Source: Hydrogenothermus sp964516095 (lineage in GTDB: Bacteria > Aquificota > Aquificia > Aquificales > Hydrogenothermaceae). Taken from it: a stretch of 27,038 bases of DNA. Each line of letters starts with the position of its first letter. Positions within the stretch are counted from its first letter, which is position 1. Below the pieces are notes generated by a model that was not told the DNA's origin, did no database searches, and saw only the letters and a program-made list of their open reading frames with translations. Below, one piece after another: positions 8,230-15,791 of this stretch. The stretch covers positions 1 through 27,038 of the forward strand of contig CAZEYS010000016.1 of assembly GCA_964516095.1 (NCBI GenBank), in the 5' to 3' direction. Position numbers and translations under genes: made by a program.

Positions 8230-8243
8230 TTTTTTACTCCTTA

Positions 8244-9305
8244 TCAAAGGTTTTTCCTGAGTTTTGGGTCTAAAGCATCTCTCAATGCATCGCCTATTAT
8301 ATTAAATGCAAGTATTGTTATAAATATAGCAACACCTGGCGAAAGTATCCATGGATAAGAGGATATGGCAGATATACTTCTTGCAGCAGAAAGCATATTT
8401 CCCCAACTGGCATAGGGTTCTTGGATACCAAGACCTAACAGAGAAAGGGCACTTTCTCCAAGAATATACCCAGGAATAGATAAAGTGGCGGCAATTAATA
8501 GATAAGAGAATGTGTTTGGAAGTATATGTTTAACTATTATTCTTAAAGATGAGGCTCCATAACTTTTTGCTGCAATTACAAATTCTTGCTCTCTTAGAGA
8601 AAGAACCATCCCTCTAATTACTCTAGCCAGTCCAGCCCATCCAATAACAGATAGGATAATTACTATCAAGAAATAAACCTGAACCGATGATAATGTTATT
8701 GGGAAAATGGCCCTTAAAGCAAGCATTAAGTAAAATCCTGGAAAAGACATGAATATCTCAGATATTCTCATAAGAATGTTATCTATTTTCCCTCCAAAAT
8801 AACCTGAAATTCCTCCTACTAAAGCTCCTATTGTAAAAGATATAAGCACGCCAACTATGCCAATAGAAAGAGATACCCGTGCACCGTAAAGTAAACGGGA
8901 AAATATATCTCTGCCTAAATTATCTGCTCCTAATAGGAATATTTTTCCCTCTTTTACACCAAAAAGGTGTTTTGTTGTAGGGATAAAACCTAAAAGATAG
9001 TGCTTATCTTTATCTATAAAAAAGTATATTGGATACTTTACGCTTTTATCCACTTTATATGTTTTAAATACAGGGTCTACAAGTTCATATTTGTAAACAA
9101 ACGGTCTTAAATGAAAATTTCCCTTTTCATCAAAAAAATGTATCTGAGTGGGTGGGTTATAAGGACTATCCCTGTGCTGTTTATCATAAGGATAAGGTGA
9201 AATGAAATCCGCAAATGCTGCTAAAAAATATAACACACCAAGTATATATAATGATAAATACGCCAGTTTATTTTTTTTTAGATAGTAAAATATGCTCTTG
9301 TTCAT
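8244..9305 (-). CDS. Peptide/oligopeptide ABC transporter permease, OppC/DppC type
   Basis: A 353-residue inner-membrane subunit of a peptide or nickel-type ABC importer. Helix 1 (about 13-33) is followed by an unusually long extracytoplasmic segment (about 34-135), then LGADNLGRDIFSRLLYGARVS, the OppC-family signature before the main membrane domain. Further helices surround the cytoplasmic EAA loop at about 241-265 (EFVIAAKSYGAS ... HILPN), which contacts the ATPase. The C-terminus GDALRDALDPK is typical. The ATG at 9305 overlaps the TGA of the preceding gene (ATGA). A matching OppB is two genes upstream, but no substrate-binding protein or ATPase is in the window. The substrate is unknown. 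Confidence 0.9.
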   Translation of the reverse strand: MNKSIFYYLKKNKLAYLSLYILGVLYFLAAFADFISPYPYDKQHRDSPYNPPTQIHFFDEKGNFHLRPFVYKYELVDPVFKTYKVDKSVKYPIYFFIDKDKHYLLGFIPTTKHLFGVKEGKIFLLGADNLGRDIFSRLLYGARVSLSIGIVGVLISFTIGALVGGISGYFGGKIDNILMRISEIFMSFPGFYLMLALRAIFPITLSSVQVYFLIVIILSVIGWAGLARVIRGMVLSLREQEFVIAAKSYGASSLRIIVKHILPNTFSYLLIAATLSIPGYILGESALSLLGLGIQEPYASWGNMLSAARSISAISSYPWILSPGVAIFITILAFNIIGDALRDALDPKLRKNL

Positions 9306-9703
9306 CTTTTAAAGTATTTTTCTAATAAAATACCATATTTATTTTCTACGGCTTTAATAAGATTTTTAATAAGTTCATCTTTAGTTGTTCCGTCTTTAGG
9401 AAAGTCTATATAAACTTCTATTACCTGTTTATTGAAAAAATCATATATCGCTTTGCTTATAAACTGAGCTCCTTCTTTTGTTGTGTTTGGAAGAATTAAA
9501 AATATGTTGTCTTCTACTGAAGTTAACAAATCTGTTTTTCTAAGAACTTCTTTAATGACTTTTCTTAGCTTTTCAAATTCTTCTTTAAATTCAGGTTTTA
9601 AATACACAACACATAGTTCTTTAGGACACTGGAACCGATTTATCTTTTCTATTTCCCATCTTAAAATTTCTTGAAAATCATCAAATAAAATTTCTGGAAC
9701 CAT
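9302..9703 (-). CDS. Stand-alone degenerate GGDEF-like domain protein
   Basis: A 133-residue soluble protein with no signal peptide or membrane segment. The segment RKTDLL...VEDNIFLILPNT (55-73) aligns with the diguanylate cyclase pattern R-x-x-D...GGDEF...LLP, but the GGDEF positions read E-D-N-I-F, so the catalytic and metal residues are lost. The region around YIDFPKDGTTKDELIKNLIKAV matches the C-terminal half of GGDEF domains (fP.dg....eLl..A). At about 130 residues it is shorter than a full domain of about 160-170. It sits between the OppB and OppC genes with good ribosome binding (AAGGAG) and an ATGA overlap, so it is translated with the transporter. Similarity is by eye; function is unknown. 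Confidence 0.6.
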   Translation of the reverse strand: MVPEILFDDFQEILRWEIEKINRFQCPKELCVVYLKPEFKEEFEKLRKVIKEVLRKTDLLTSVEDNIFLILPNTTKEGAQFISKAIYDFFNKQVIEVYIDFPKDGTTKDELIKNLIKAVENKYGILLEKYFKR

Positions 9704-9714
9704 AATAAATCTCC

Positions 9715-10698
9715 TTATTTTATTCCTTCTATTTCTCTTTCCCTGACCCGAGGGTCAAGTTTTGCCAGCAGTATGTCTGCAATTAAGTTTCCAATTATAA
9801 GCATGATTGCCCCTATGTACAAACCTCCCATAACAAGGTATAAATCCTGTGATAGTACTGCATCTAACATTAACATACCCATTCCTGGCCAGTTTACAAT
9901 AATTTCTATTAAAGCTGCCCCTGATAACAAGGATGCTATTTCAAAGCCAAGAAGCGTGATAAAAGGATTTAAAGCATTTTTTAATGCATGTCTCAGTACA
10001 ATATCCTTCTCAGGTAAACCTTTTGCACGGGCAAAAAGAACATATTCAGATTGCAATGATTCTATCATGGTACTTCTAACAAGCCTAACAAGTCCTGCCA
10101 TAGAACCTAATGCAATAACTAAAGCTGGTAAGGACACATGCCACAATCTGTCTAATATTTTACCAAGAAACGACAAATTTTCGTAGTTTGAACTGGTTGC
10201 TCCTCCAGTTGGAAGTATACCAGTTTTCACAGCAACAAAAAGCATTAAAAATGCTAAAAAGAAGTTAGGGATAGACATAAATGTAAAGGAAAATACTTGA
10301 ACAAATTTATCTATTAAACTATTTGGTTTGACAGCTGCAATTATACCAAGAGGTACAGCAAGACTCCACGCTATAACTGCCGATGTTATAGATAAAAATA
10401 AAGTATTTACTACTCTTTCTTTTATAAGCTCTATTACAGGCATATGATAGCTAAATGAATAACCTAAATCAAATCTTAAAGCGTTGATAAGCCACTTTAA
10501 ATACTGAACTAATATTGGTTTATCTAAGCCGTAGCTTTCTTTTAGATGTTTCAAGGTCTCCTCTGAAATTTGAGGATTCATTTTTAGTTTATCAAGGTAA
10601 TCACCTGGTGCCAGTTGGATTATTACAAATGATAAAAACGTAATCCCTATAACAAGAGGTACCATTTGAATGAGACGTTTTAAAATATAAAAAAGCAT
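9715..10698 (-). CDS. Peptide/oligopeptide ABC transporter permease, OppB/DppB type
   Basis: A 327-residue inner-membrane permease. The N-terminal helix (about 7-30) ends in QLAPGDYLD, characteristic of the OppB/DppB/NikB family (canonically ..PGDP). This is followed by LKESYGLDKPILVQYLKW, the conserved extracytoplasmic stretch, and FDLGYSFSY. The cytoplasmic EAA loop is at about 218-245 (SEYVLFARAKGL ... HALKNAL). The C-terminus DILLAKLDPRVRERE matches the family. It would dimerise with the OppC-type protein of the same operon. The gene starts two bases after the lipoprotein-like gene stops and is followed after 11 bases by the GGDEF-like gene. The cognate ATPase and binding protein must be encoded elsewhere. 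Confidence 0.92.
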   Translation of the reverse strand: MLFYILKRLIQMVPLVIGITFLSFVIIQLAPGDYLDKLKMNPQISEETLKHLKESYGLDKPILVQYLKWLINALRFDLGYSFSYHMPVIELIKERVVNTLFLSITSAVIAWSLAVPLGIIAAVKPNSLIDKFVQVFSFTFMSIPNFFLAFLMLFVAVKTGILPTGGATSSNYENLSFLGKILDRLWHVSLPALVIALGSMAGLVRLVRSTMIESLQSEYVLFARAKGLPEKDIVLRHALKNALNPFITLLGFEIASLLSGAALIEIIVNWPGMGMLMLDAVLSQDLYLVMGGLYIGAIMLIIGNLIADILLAKLDPRVREREIEGIK

Positions 10699-10700
10699 TT

Positions 10701-11282
10701 TTAATTCTCTTTTACTAAACGTTTAAAAGCTTTTGAAAATATTTTATCAATAATTTCTTTTCTTACCTGAGAATTTGGGTAAATATCCATATCAGGATAA
10801 ATATCCTTTAAACATTTTTTCTTTTGCACATAACTATCGAACGTATTTTTTAGCATAATTTTATTAGAGTTCTTATCATAAATGGTAATCTTTATCAATC
10901 CATATCCTTTCTTATAACCACATTTCATCAATCCTGTTTCTTCAAAACTCTCTTCTACCTTTATATATAAAGGGTTAATGAGGATAATTAAATCAGCTTG
11001 AGGAAAAATATCAGCAATTTTTTCTAAATCTACTGGTTTTATATTTGCAGGTTCTAAATTCTCTTTTCTTAAGAGTTTTGTGGTCATACTATAGTTTAGT
11101 AAATTAAAATTTTCAGGTAGGTTCTTGCGTAAAGCCCATTTAAATTCATTCTCCCTTTTCTGAAAGATATAATTACCAGTTAGTATATAAGTCACATTTA
11201 TGTGTTTAGGCATTGGTTTAGTTTTGTGAGCACAGCTAAAAGTAAAACCTATAATAAAAACGAAAATAAGTATAAAATGCAT
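10701..11282 (-). CDS. Putative lipoprotein of unknown function
   Basis: A 193-residue protein with no family I recognise. The N-terminus MHFILIFVFIIGFTFSC is a short hydrophobic export signal ending in a cysteine. The lipobox is weak (TFSC instead of LAGC), so lipidation is plausible but not certain. The mature part is mixed alpha/beta and contains a pair of further cysteines (MKCGYKKG and KKKCLKD). The start at 11282 is chosen because GGAG lies just upstream and the signal peptide begins there; the frame is open for 35 more codons without support. It is the first gene of the OppB/OppC operon, so it may be an envelope accessory of that transporter, but it does not resemble a peptide-binding protein. 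Confidence 0.65.
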   Translation of the reverse strand: MHFILIFVFIIGFTFSCAHKTKPMPKHINVTYILTGNYIFQKRENEFKWALRKNLPENFNLLNYSMTTKLLRKENLEPANIKPVDLEKIADIFPQADLIILINPLYIKVEESFEETGLMKCGYKKGYGLIKITIYDKNSNKIMLKNTFDSYVQKKKCLKDIYPDMDIYPNSQVRKEIIDKIFSKAFKRLVKEN

Positions 11283-11315
11283 TTTCTTCTCCGAGGTAGC
11301 ATTAGATAGAATTTT

Positions 11316-11344
11316 ATTATAAATTAAAAACAAAAATCTAAGAA
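11316..11344 (-). promoter_or_regulatory. Possible promoter of the lipoprotein-opp operon
   Basis: On the minus strand TATAAT (11321 to 11316) lies 17 bases from a weak TTCTTA (11344 to 11339), about 35 bases before the operon's first start codon. The region is very AT-rich, so the match could be fortuitous. Confidence 0.3.
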
Positions 11345-11362
11345 AACTAAGGGGTAAATAAA

Positions 11363-12142
11363 ATGGGTGATAAAATGTGGCGAACAAGAATAAGCCAACA
11401 TATAGATAAAAAAGCTTACGTACGTGGCTATCCTCTTGAAGATATGATTGGTAATTTATCTTTTACTGAAGCTATTTACCTTCTTTTAAAAGGAGAACTT
11501 CCTATAGAAAAAGAAAAGAAAATGCTTGATGCCATATTTGTTTCAGTAATAGAACATTCAATAGCTCCTCCTTCTGCAATTGCAGCAAGGGCTGTAATAA
11601 GTGGAGGAAACTCTCTACATGTTGGTGTTGGAGCTGGTATTCTTGCATTCGGAGAAGCCCACGGTGGGGCTTTAGAAGGGGCAATGAAATTCCTTCAAGA
11701 AAATGTTGATAAAGATCCAGAAGAGGTAGTCAAGGAATATTTAAACAAAGGAAAAAGAATAGCTGGTTACGGTCATAAATATTTTAAAGAGTTTGATCCT
11801 CGTGCAAAAAAGATAATAGAGTATGCCGAAAAGATTGGATTTTATGGAAAATACGTTAAATTTGCCTTAGAAATTGAAAAAGCTATTGAGAAAGTAAAAG
11901 GCAAAAAACTTGTTTTAAATGTAGATGGGGCAATTGCAAGTGTAGTGAGTGAAATGGGATTTGATTACAGACTTGGAAAGGGTTTTTTCATCATTGGAAG
12001 AGTACCTGGACTTGTGGCTCATGCATACGAAGAACTTGTATATGAAAAACCTTTTTCTAAAAGACTTGATGAAGATAAAGAAGTAGAGTATCTTGGTGAA
12101 CCTCCAAGAGAGCTTCCAGAAAGGTTTAAAAATAGAGAATAA
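11363..12142 (+). CDS. Citryl-CoA lyase / short citrate synthase-like protein
   Basis: A 259-residue protein homologous to the C-terminal two-thirds of citrate synthase. The three catalytic positions are conserved: His100 in EAHGGALEG, His138 in GYGHKYFKEFDPRA and Asp188 in LNVDGAIAS. The N-terminal large-domain segment of true citrate synthases (about 380-430 residues) is missing. The size and motifs match the citryl-CoA lyase described from Hydrogenobacter, which cleaves citryl-CoA to acetyl-CoA and oxaloacetate in the reductive TCA cycle. The ATG at 11363 is preceded by AAGGGG at 11349-11354. It is followed after 16 bases by a histidine kinase gene. Homology is certain; lyase rather than condensing activity is inferred. 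Confidence 0.8.
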   Translation: MGDKMWRTRISQHIDKKAYVRGYPLEDMIGNLSFTEAIYLLLKGELPIEKEKKMLDAIFVSVIEHSIAPPSAIAARAVISGGNSLHVGVGAGILAFGEAHGGALEGAMKFLQENVDKDPEEVVKEYLNKGKRIAGYGHKYFKEFDPRAKKIIEYAEKIGFYGKYVKFALEIEKAIEKVKGKKLVLNVDGAIASVVSEMGFDYRLGKGFFIIGRVPGLVAHAYEELVYEKPFSKRLDEDKEVEYLGEPPRELPERFKNRE

Positions 12143-12158
12143 AGAATAAATTTATTTT

Positions 12159-14147
12159 ATGGTTAAAAAGTTAGGTCAATCTTTAGACGAATATAGAAAA
12201 AAAAGACGTAATATAATAATTATATCTGTCGTTTTAACTGTATTTATAATTGGTAATATTTCCATTTACAACGAAATCAGAAGAGCATCTCAATTTTTTA
12301 ACCCTTATCTTTTCTTAATTATAATCAACATAGATGTTGTTTTTTTCTTAACTTTTCTTGCAATATCACTGAGACATCTTATTAAACTTTTCTTTGAAAG
12401 TAAAGAAAAACAAGGAAAGCTGAGAGTAAAGCTCTCAATCATTCTTATATCTATGATTTTTATACCATCTTTAATAATTTCGACTGCTTCCATAAGTCTA
12501 ATTTCAGATGCTACAAACTTCTGGTTTGGTGAAAAAATAGAGAAAGCTCTAAAAAGTTCAGAACAGATAATAAACAAAGTACTCGAAGATGAAAAAAGAA
12601 AAATCGTAATGGCTGGTGAACTGTTAAAAAATGAAAATATATCACCTTACTATGTAAAAAAAATATTTAATCTTAAAGCGATAACATATACGGATAAAAA
12701 TAACATACCAGACAAAATTTATGGAAAACCATTAAGTTTAAAAGGAATAAACTTTAACCAAAAGTTTCAGATTTATGAAAATTATATAAGATATATAACT
12801 AGAGATAAAAACGGTTACATAATTATAGATAAGCCTTTACCAGAAATCTTCTTAGAAAAGAAAAAGCAGATAGAAGAAATTTCAAAAGTATACTCAGAAT
12901 TCCGACATTATAAAAAACCTATAAGGGTTGGATATATAGTTATCATGCTAACTATTTCTATGTTTGTTATTGGAGCAGCTATATGGTTTGGTCAATACAT
13001 TGTTAGAAATTTGACACTTCCTTTAGAAAAGCTGGTTGAAGCATCTAAAATGCTTGCTGCAGGTAATTTAAATGTAAAAGTGGAAATGAAATCCTCCGAT
13101 GAAATAGGAATTTTGATAGAAGAATTTAATAATATGGTTAAAGAACTAAAAAAACTTTACGTCGAACTTGAGAGAAGAAACAGAGAATTAAAATTTAATA
13201 AAGAGTACTTAGAGGCAATATTAGAAAATGCCAGAACAGGAGTTATTTATATAGATAATACAGGAAAAATTTCAACAGTAAACAAATCAGCAGAAAATAT
13301 ATTAGGAATAAAAAAAGAAAAGCTGATAAAAAAATCCAAAGAAGAGCTATTAAAACTATTAAATCTTGATGAAAAAAATATAAATAAGGAGCAAACTATA
13401 CAGATTAATGGAAAAATTCTTATATTAAAAGCTACAGAAATAAGTAAGAAAGGCATAGTGTTCGTTTTAGATGATATAACGGATGTTATTGTGGCAGAAA
13501 AAGCCCACGCATGGAAAGAAATTGCTAAAAGAATTGCTCATGAAATTAAAAATCCATTGACACCAATAAAACTTGCAGCTGAAAGGATAGAAAGACAGTA
13601 CAAACGCAAAAATGAAAATTTTGCTAAAATACTCGAAAAATCCATCAAAGTGATATACACAGAAATTGACCACTTGGCCAAGTTAGTAAATGATTTCCGT
13701 CAACTGGCAACCAATGAAAATCTAAACATAGAAGAGATAAACTTAAAAGAGTTCTTAGAAGAAATTAAAAACAGTTATTCCACAGAAAATTTCAAGGTAA
13801 ATATAAACGTCGACAGCAATTTAAAAATACGTGCTGATAGAAAACTACTAAAACAAGCAATTTTAAACATAATTCAAAACAGTTTCGAGAAATTGAAAGA
13901 AGGCGGAAGAGTTGATATAAATGTTGAAAGTTTAGGAAACACTATTAAATTGATAATAAAAGATAGTGGTGAGGGTATACCTATCGAAGACATTGAAAAA
14001 ATATTTTTACCTTATTACTCTAAAAAGCCTAAAGGTAGTGGGCTTGGTCTTAGTATTACTAAAGAAATTATAGAAAAACATGGTGGAAGTATAAAGGCTA
14101 TTCACTCTAATGAAGGGGCGATTTTTGAAATTATTTTACCTGTTTAA
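12159..14147 (+). CDS. NtrY-like membrane sensor histidine kinase
   Basis: A 662-residue sensor kinase. Three N-terminal membrane helices (about 18-37, 48-70, 90-113) are followed by an extracytoplasmic region (about 114-250), a fourth helix (about 255-278), a HAMP domain (about 279-335) and a PAS domain (about 345-445, ENARTGVIYID). The phospho-accepting His461 lies in IAHEIKNPLTPIKLAAERI, the NtrY-type H box. The ATP-binding domain shows NIIQNSFEKL (N box), DSGEGIP (G1) and KGSGLGLSI (G2). The layout matches NtrY, which usually pairs with the regulator NtrX. No response regulator gene is adjacent, so it is an orphan in this window. The ribosome binding site is weak. Kinase identity is secure; the signal, possibly nitrogen or redox, is unknown. 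Confidence 0.9.
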   Translation: MVKKLGQSLDEYRKKRRNIIIISVVLTVFIIGNISIYNEIRRASQFFNPYLFLIIINIDVVFFLTFLAISLRHLIKLFFESKEKQGKLRVKLSIILISMIFIPSLIISTASISLISDATNFWFGEKIEKALKSSEQIINKVLEDEKRKIVMAGELLKNENISPYYVKKIFNLKAITYTDKNNIPDKIYGKPLSLKGINFNQKFQIYENYIRYITRDKNGYIIIDKPLPEIFLEKKKQIEEISKVYSEFRHYKKPIRVGYIVIMLTISMFVIGAAIWFGQYIVRNLTLPLEKLVEASKMLAAGNLNVKVEMKSSDEIGILIEEFNNMVKELKKLYVELERRNRELKFNKEYLEAILENARTGVIYIDNTGKISTVNKSAENILGIKKEKLIKKSKEELLKLLNLDEKNINKEQTIQINGKILILKATEISKKGIVFVLDDITDVIVAEKAHAWKEIAKRIAHEIKNPLTPIKLAAERIERQYKRKNENFAKILEKSIKVIYTEIDHLAKLVNDFRQLATNENLNIEEINLKEFLEEIKNSYSTENFKVNINVDSNLKIRADRKLLKQAILNIIQNSFEKLKEGGRVDINVESLGNTIKLIIKDSGEGIPIEDIEKIFLPYYSKKPKGSGLGLSITKEIIEKHGGSIKAIHSNEGAIFEIILPV

Positions 14148-14152
14148 AAGTC

Positions 14153-14181
14153 TTGAAAATTAAAAATTATGTATCTATACT
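14153..14181 (+). promoter_or_regulatory. Strong sigma-70-like promoter of cydAB
   Basis: TTGAAA at 14153-14158 and TATACT at 14176-14181 are separated by exactly 17 bases. The transcript would have a leader of about 40 bases before the cydA ATG, which is preceded by GGAGGAG. The leader contains near-complementary repeats (TAAGTAAGT and ACTAACTAA around an A-rich centre, 14190-14212) that could form an imperfect hairpin. Confidence 0.65.
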
Positions 14182-14226
14182 GTTTAATAGTAAGTAAGTA
14201 AAAACTAACTAACGGAGGAGTAAGAA

Positions 14227-15789
14227 ATGGATTTCGACGTAGTCACACTGTCCAGATGGCAGTTCGGACTAACTGCTTTTTTCCACTTTATCTACGTTCC
14301 ATTAACTATAGGTCTTGGGTTTTTGATTGCTATTTTAAAAACCCTGTATCTCAAGACTAAAAATAAGACCTATGATGACCTTTCTATGTTTTTCATGAAA
14401 CTCTTTGCAATAAATTTTGCTGCTGGAGTTGCTACTGGTCTTACAATGGAATTTGAGTTTGGTACAAACTGGTCTGAGTACTCCAAGTTTGTTGGAGATA
14501 TATTTGGAGCACCTCTCGCATTAGAAGGATTAACGGCATTTTTCCTTGAATCAACATTTATGGGTATATTCCTCTTTGGTAGAGGAAGGGTTTCAGATAA
14601 AGTCCATACGCTTTCTGCGTGGATGGTTGCAATAGGCGGAACATTATCTGCACTATGGATATTAATTGCAAACTCATGGCAACAAACACCAGCAGGATAT
14701 AAAATTGTTGAAACTCCTCAAGGTTATAAAGCTGTTTTAACAAATTTCTGGGAAGCTGTTATAAATCACTCTAGCGTGTATAGATTTCTACATACAGTTG
14801 ATGGGGCTTTCATTACAGCAGGTTTCTTTGTAATGGGAGTTCTTGCATTTTATCTTATAAAGAGAAGAAATGTAGAGTTTGCAAAAATAGGTTTAAAAGT
14901 TGCTATTGTATTCACAGTTATTGTTTCAGCTGTACAAATTATACTTGGTGACTTACATGGATATGAGGTAGCACATCATCAACCTCTAAAACTTGCAATG
15001 GTTGAAGGAAAATTTGAAAGTGAAAAATGTGCTTCCCTTGACCTGTTTGGAATAATAGACCAGGAACATAAACAATCAAGAATGATAATTAAAATACCTT
15101 GCCTTTTAAGCTTCCTTTCTTATCACGATTTTAATGCAGAAGTTAAAGGTATAGATGATGTGATAAAAGAATACCAACAAAAGGCAAAAGAATATCAACA
15201 AATGATACCTGTTCTTGAACAAAAGTTAGCCCAAGCTAAGGATGAAAAAGAAAAAGAAGAAATAGCAAGTAAACTTGCGGAAGCTAAGGTAAAAGCACAT
15301 GCTTATAATATCTCATATGCAGATTTACCATCTATACCTCTAGTATTCACAACGTTCCATCTTATGGTTTATTTAGGATTTTACTTTGTATTAATCGCAC
15401 TTGTAGCTTTATGGAAACTAAAAAGAGGTACATTATTCAATAGCAAAGGATTTCTATGGCTACTTGTTTTATCAATACCACTTCCTTATATGGCAAATCT
15501 CCTTGGATGGTTATCTGCAGAAATAGGAAGACAGCCATGGATAGTTCACGGAATGCTGTTAACAAGAGATGGTGTATCTCCTGTACCTGTACATCAAGTT
15601 CTAATTTCTCTCTCCATATTTACCACTTTATACATAATAATGTTTGTAATATTCCTCTATATAATGTTTAGAACAATTGGTAAAGGTCCTAAATTAAGTG
15701 AACCTGAGGCACAAACAACAAATCCTCCTGTAGAACCAAATCCACAATATTCAACAGCTTTTTCAAAAATAAATAAGGAGGTTAAATAG
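14227..15789 (+). CDS. cydA: Cytochrome bd quinol oxidase subunit I
   Basis: A 520-residue inner-membrane subunit that oxidises quinol and reduces O2 to water at high affinity without pumping protons. Heme ligands can be placed: His20 (heme b595), His189 and Met380 (heme b558). Glu100 and Glu108 in LALEGLTAFFLESTF match the E. coli Glu99/Glu107 pair. The GRQPW motif precedes the C-terminal helices. The quinol-binding Q loop shows the conserved KIPCLLSFL. It then carries a highly charged, Gln/Lys/Glu-rich helical stretch (about 316-357) that looks like a coiled coil. Membership of the CydA rather than the CioA branch is not certain. It is followed by cydB after a two-base gap. Confidence 0.95.
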   Translation: MDFDVVTLSRWQFGLTAFFHFIYVPLTIGLGFLIAILKTLYLKTKNKTYDDLSMFFMKLFAINFAAGVATGLTMEFEFGTNWSEYSKFVGDIFGAPLALEGLTAFFLESTFMGIFLFGRGRVSDKVHTLSAWMVAIGGTLSALWILIANSWQQTPAGYKIVETPQGYKAVLTNFWEAVINHSSVYRFLHTVDGAFITAGFFVMGVLAFYLIKRRNVEFAKIGLKVAIVFTVIVSAVQIILGDLHGYEVAHHQPLKLAMVEGKFESEKCASLDLFGIIDQEHKQSRMIIKIPCLLSFLSYHDFNAEVKGIDDVIKEYQQKAKEYQQMIPVLEQKLAQAKDEKEKEEIASKLAEAKVKAHAYNISYADLPSIPLVFTTFHLMVYLGFYFVLIALVALWKLKRGTLFNSKGFLWLLVLSIPLPYMANLLGWLSAEIGRQPWIVHGMLLTRDGVSPVPVHQVLISLSIFTTLYIIMFVIFLYIMFRTIGKGPKLSEPEAQTTNPPVEPNPQYSTAFSKINKEVK

Positions 15790-15791
15790 AT

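Noticed and set aside
8229..8247. TTG start at 8247 for the sulfur carrier
   Set aside because: The ATG at 8229 has AAGGAG at good spacing, and MoaD/ThiS proteins begin directly with the first beta strand.
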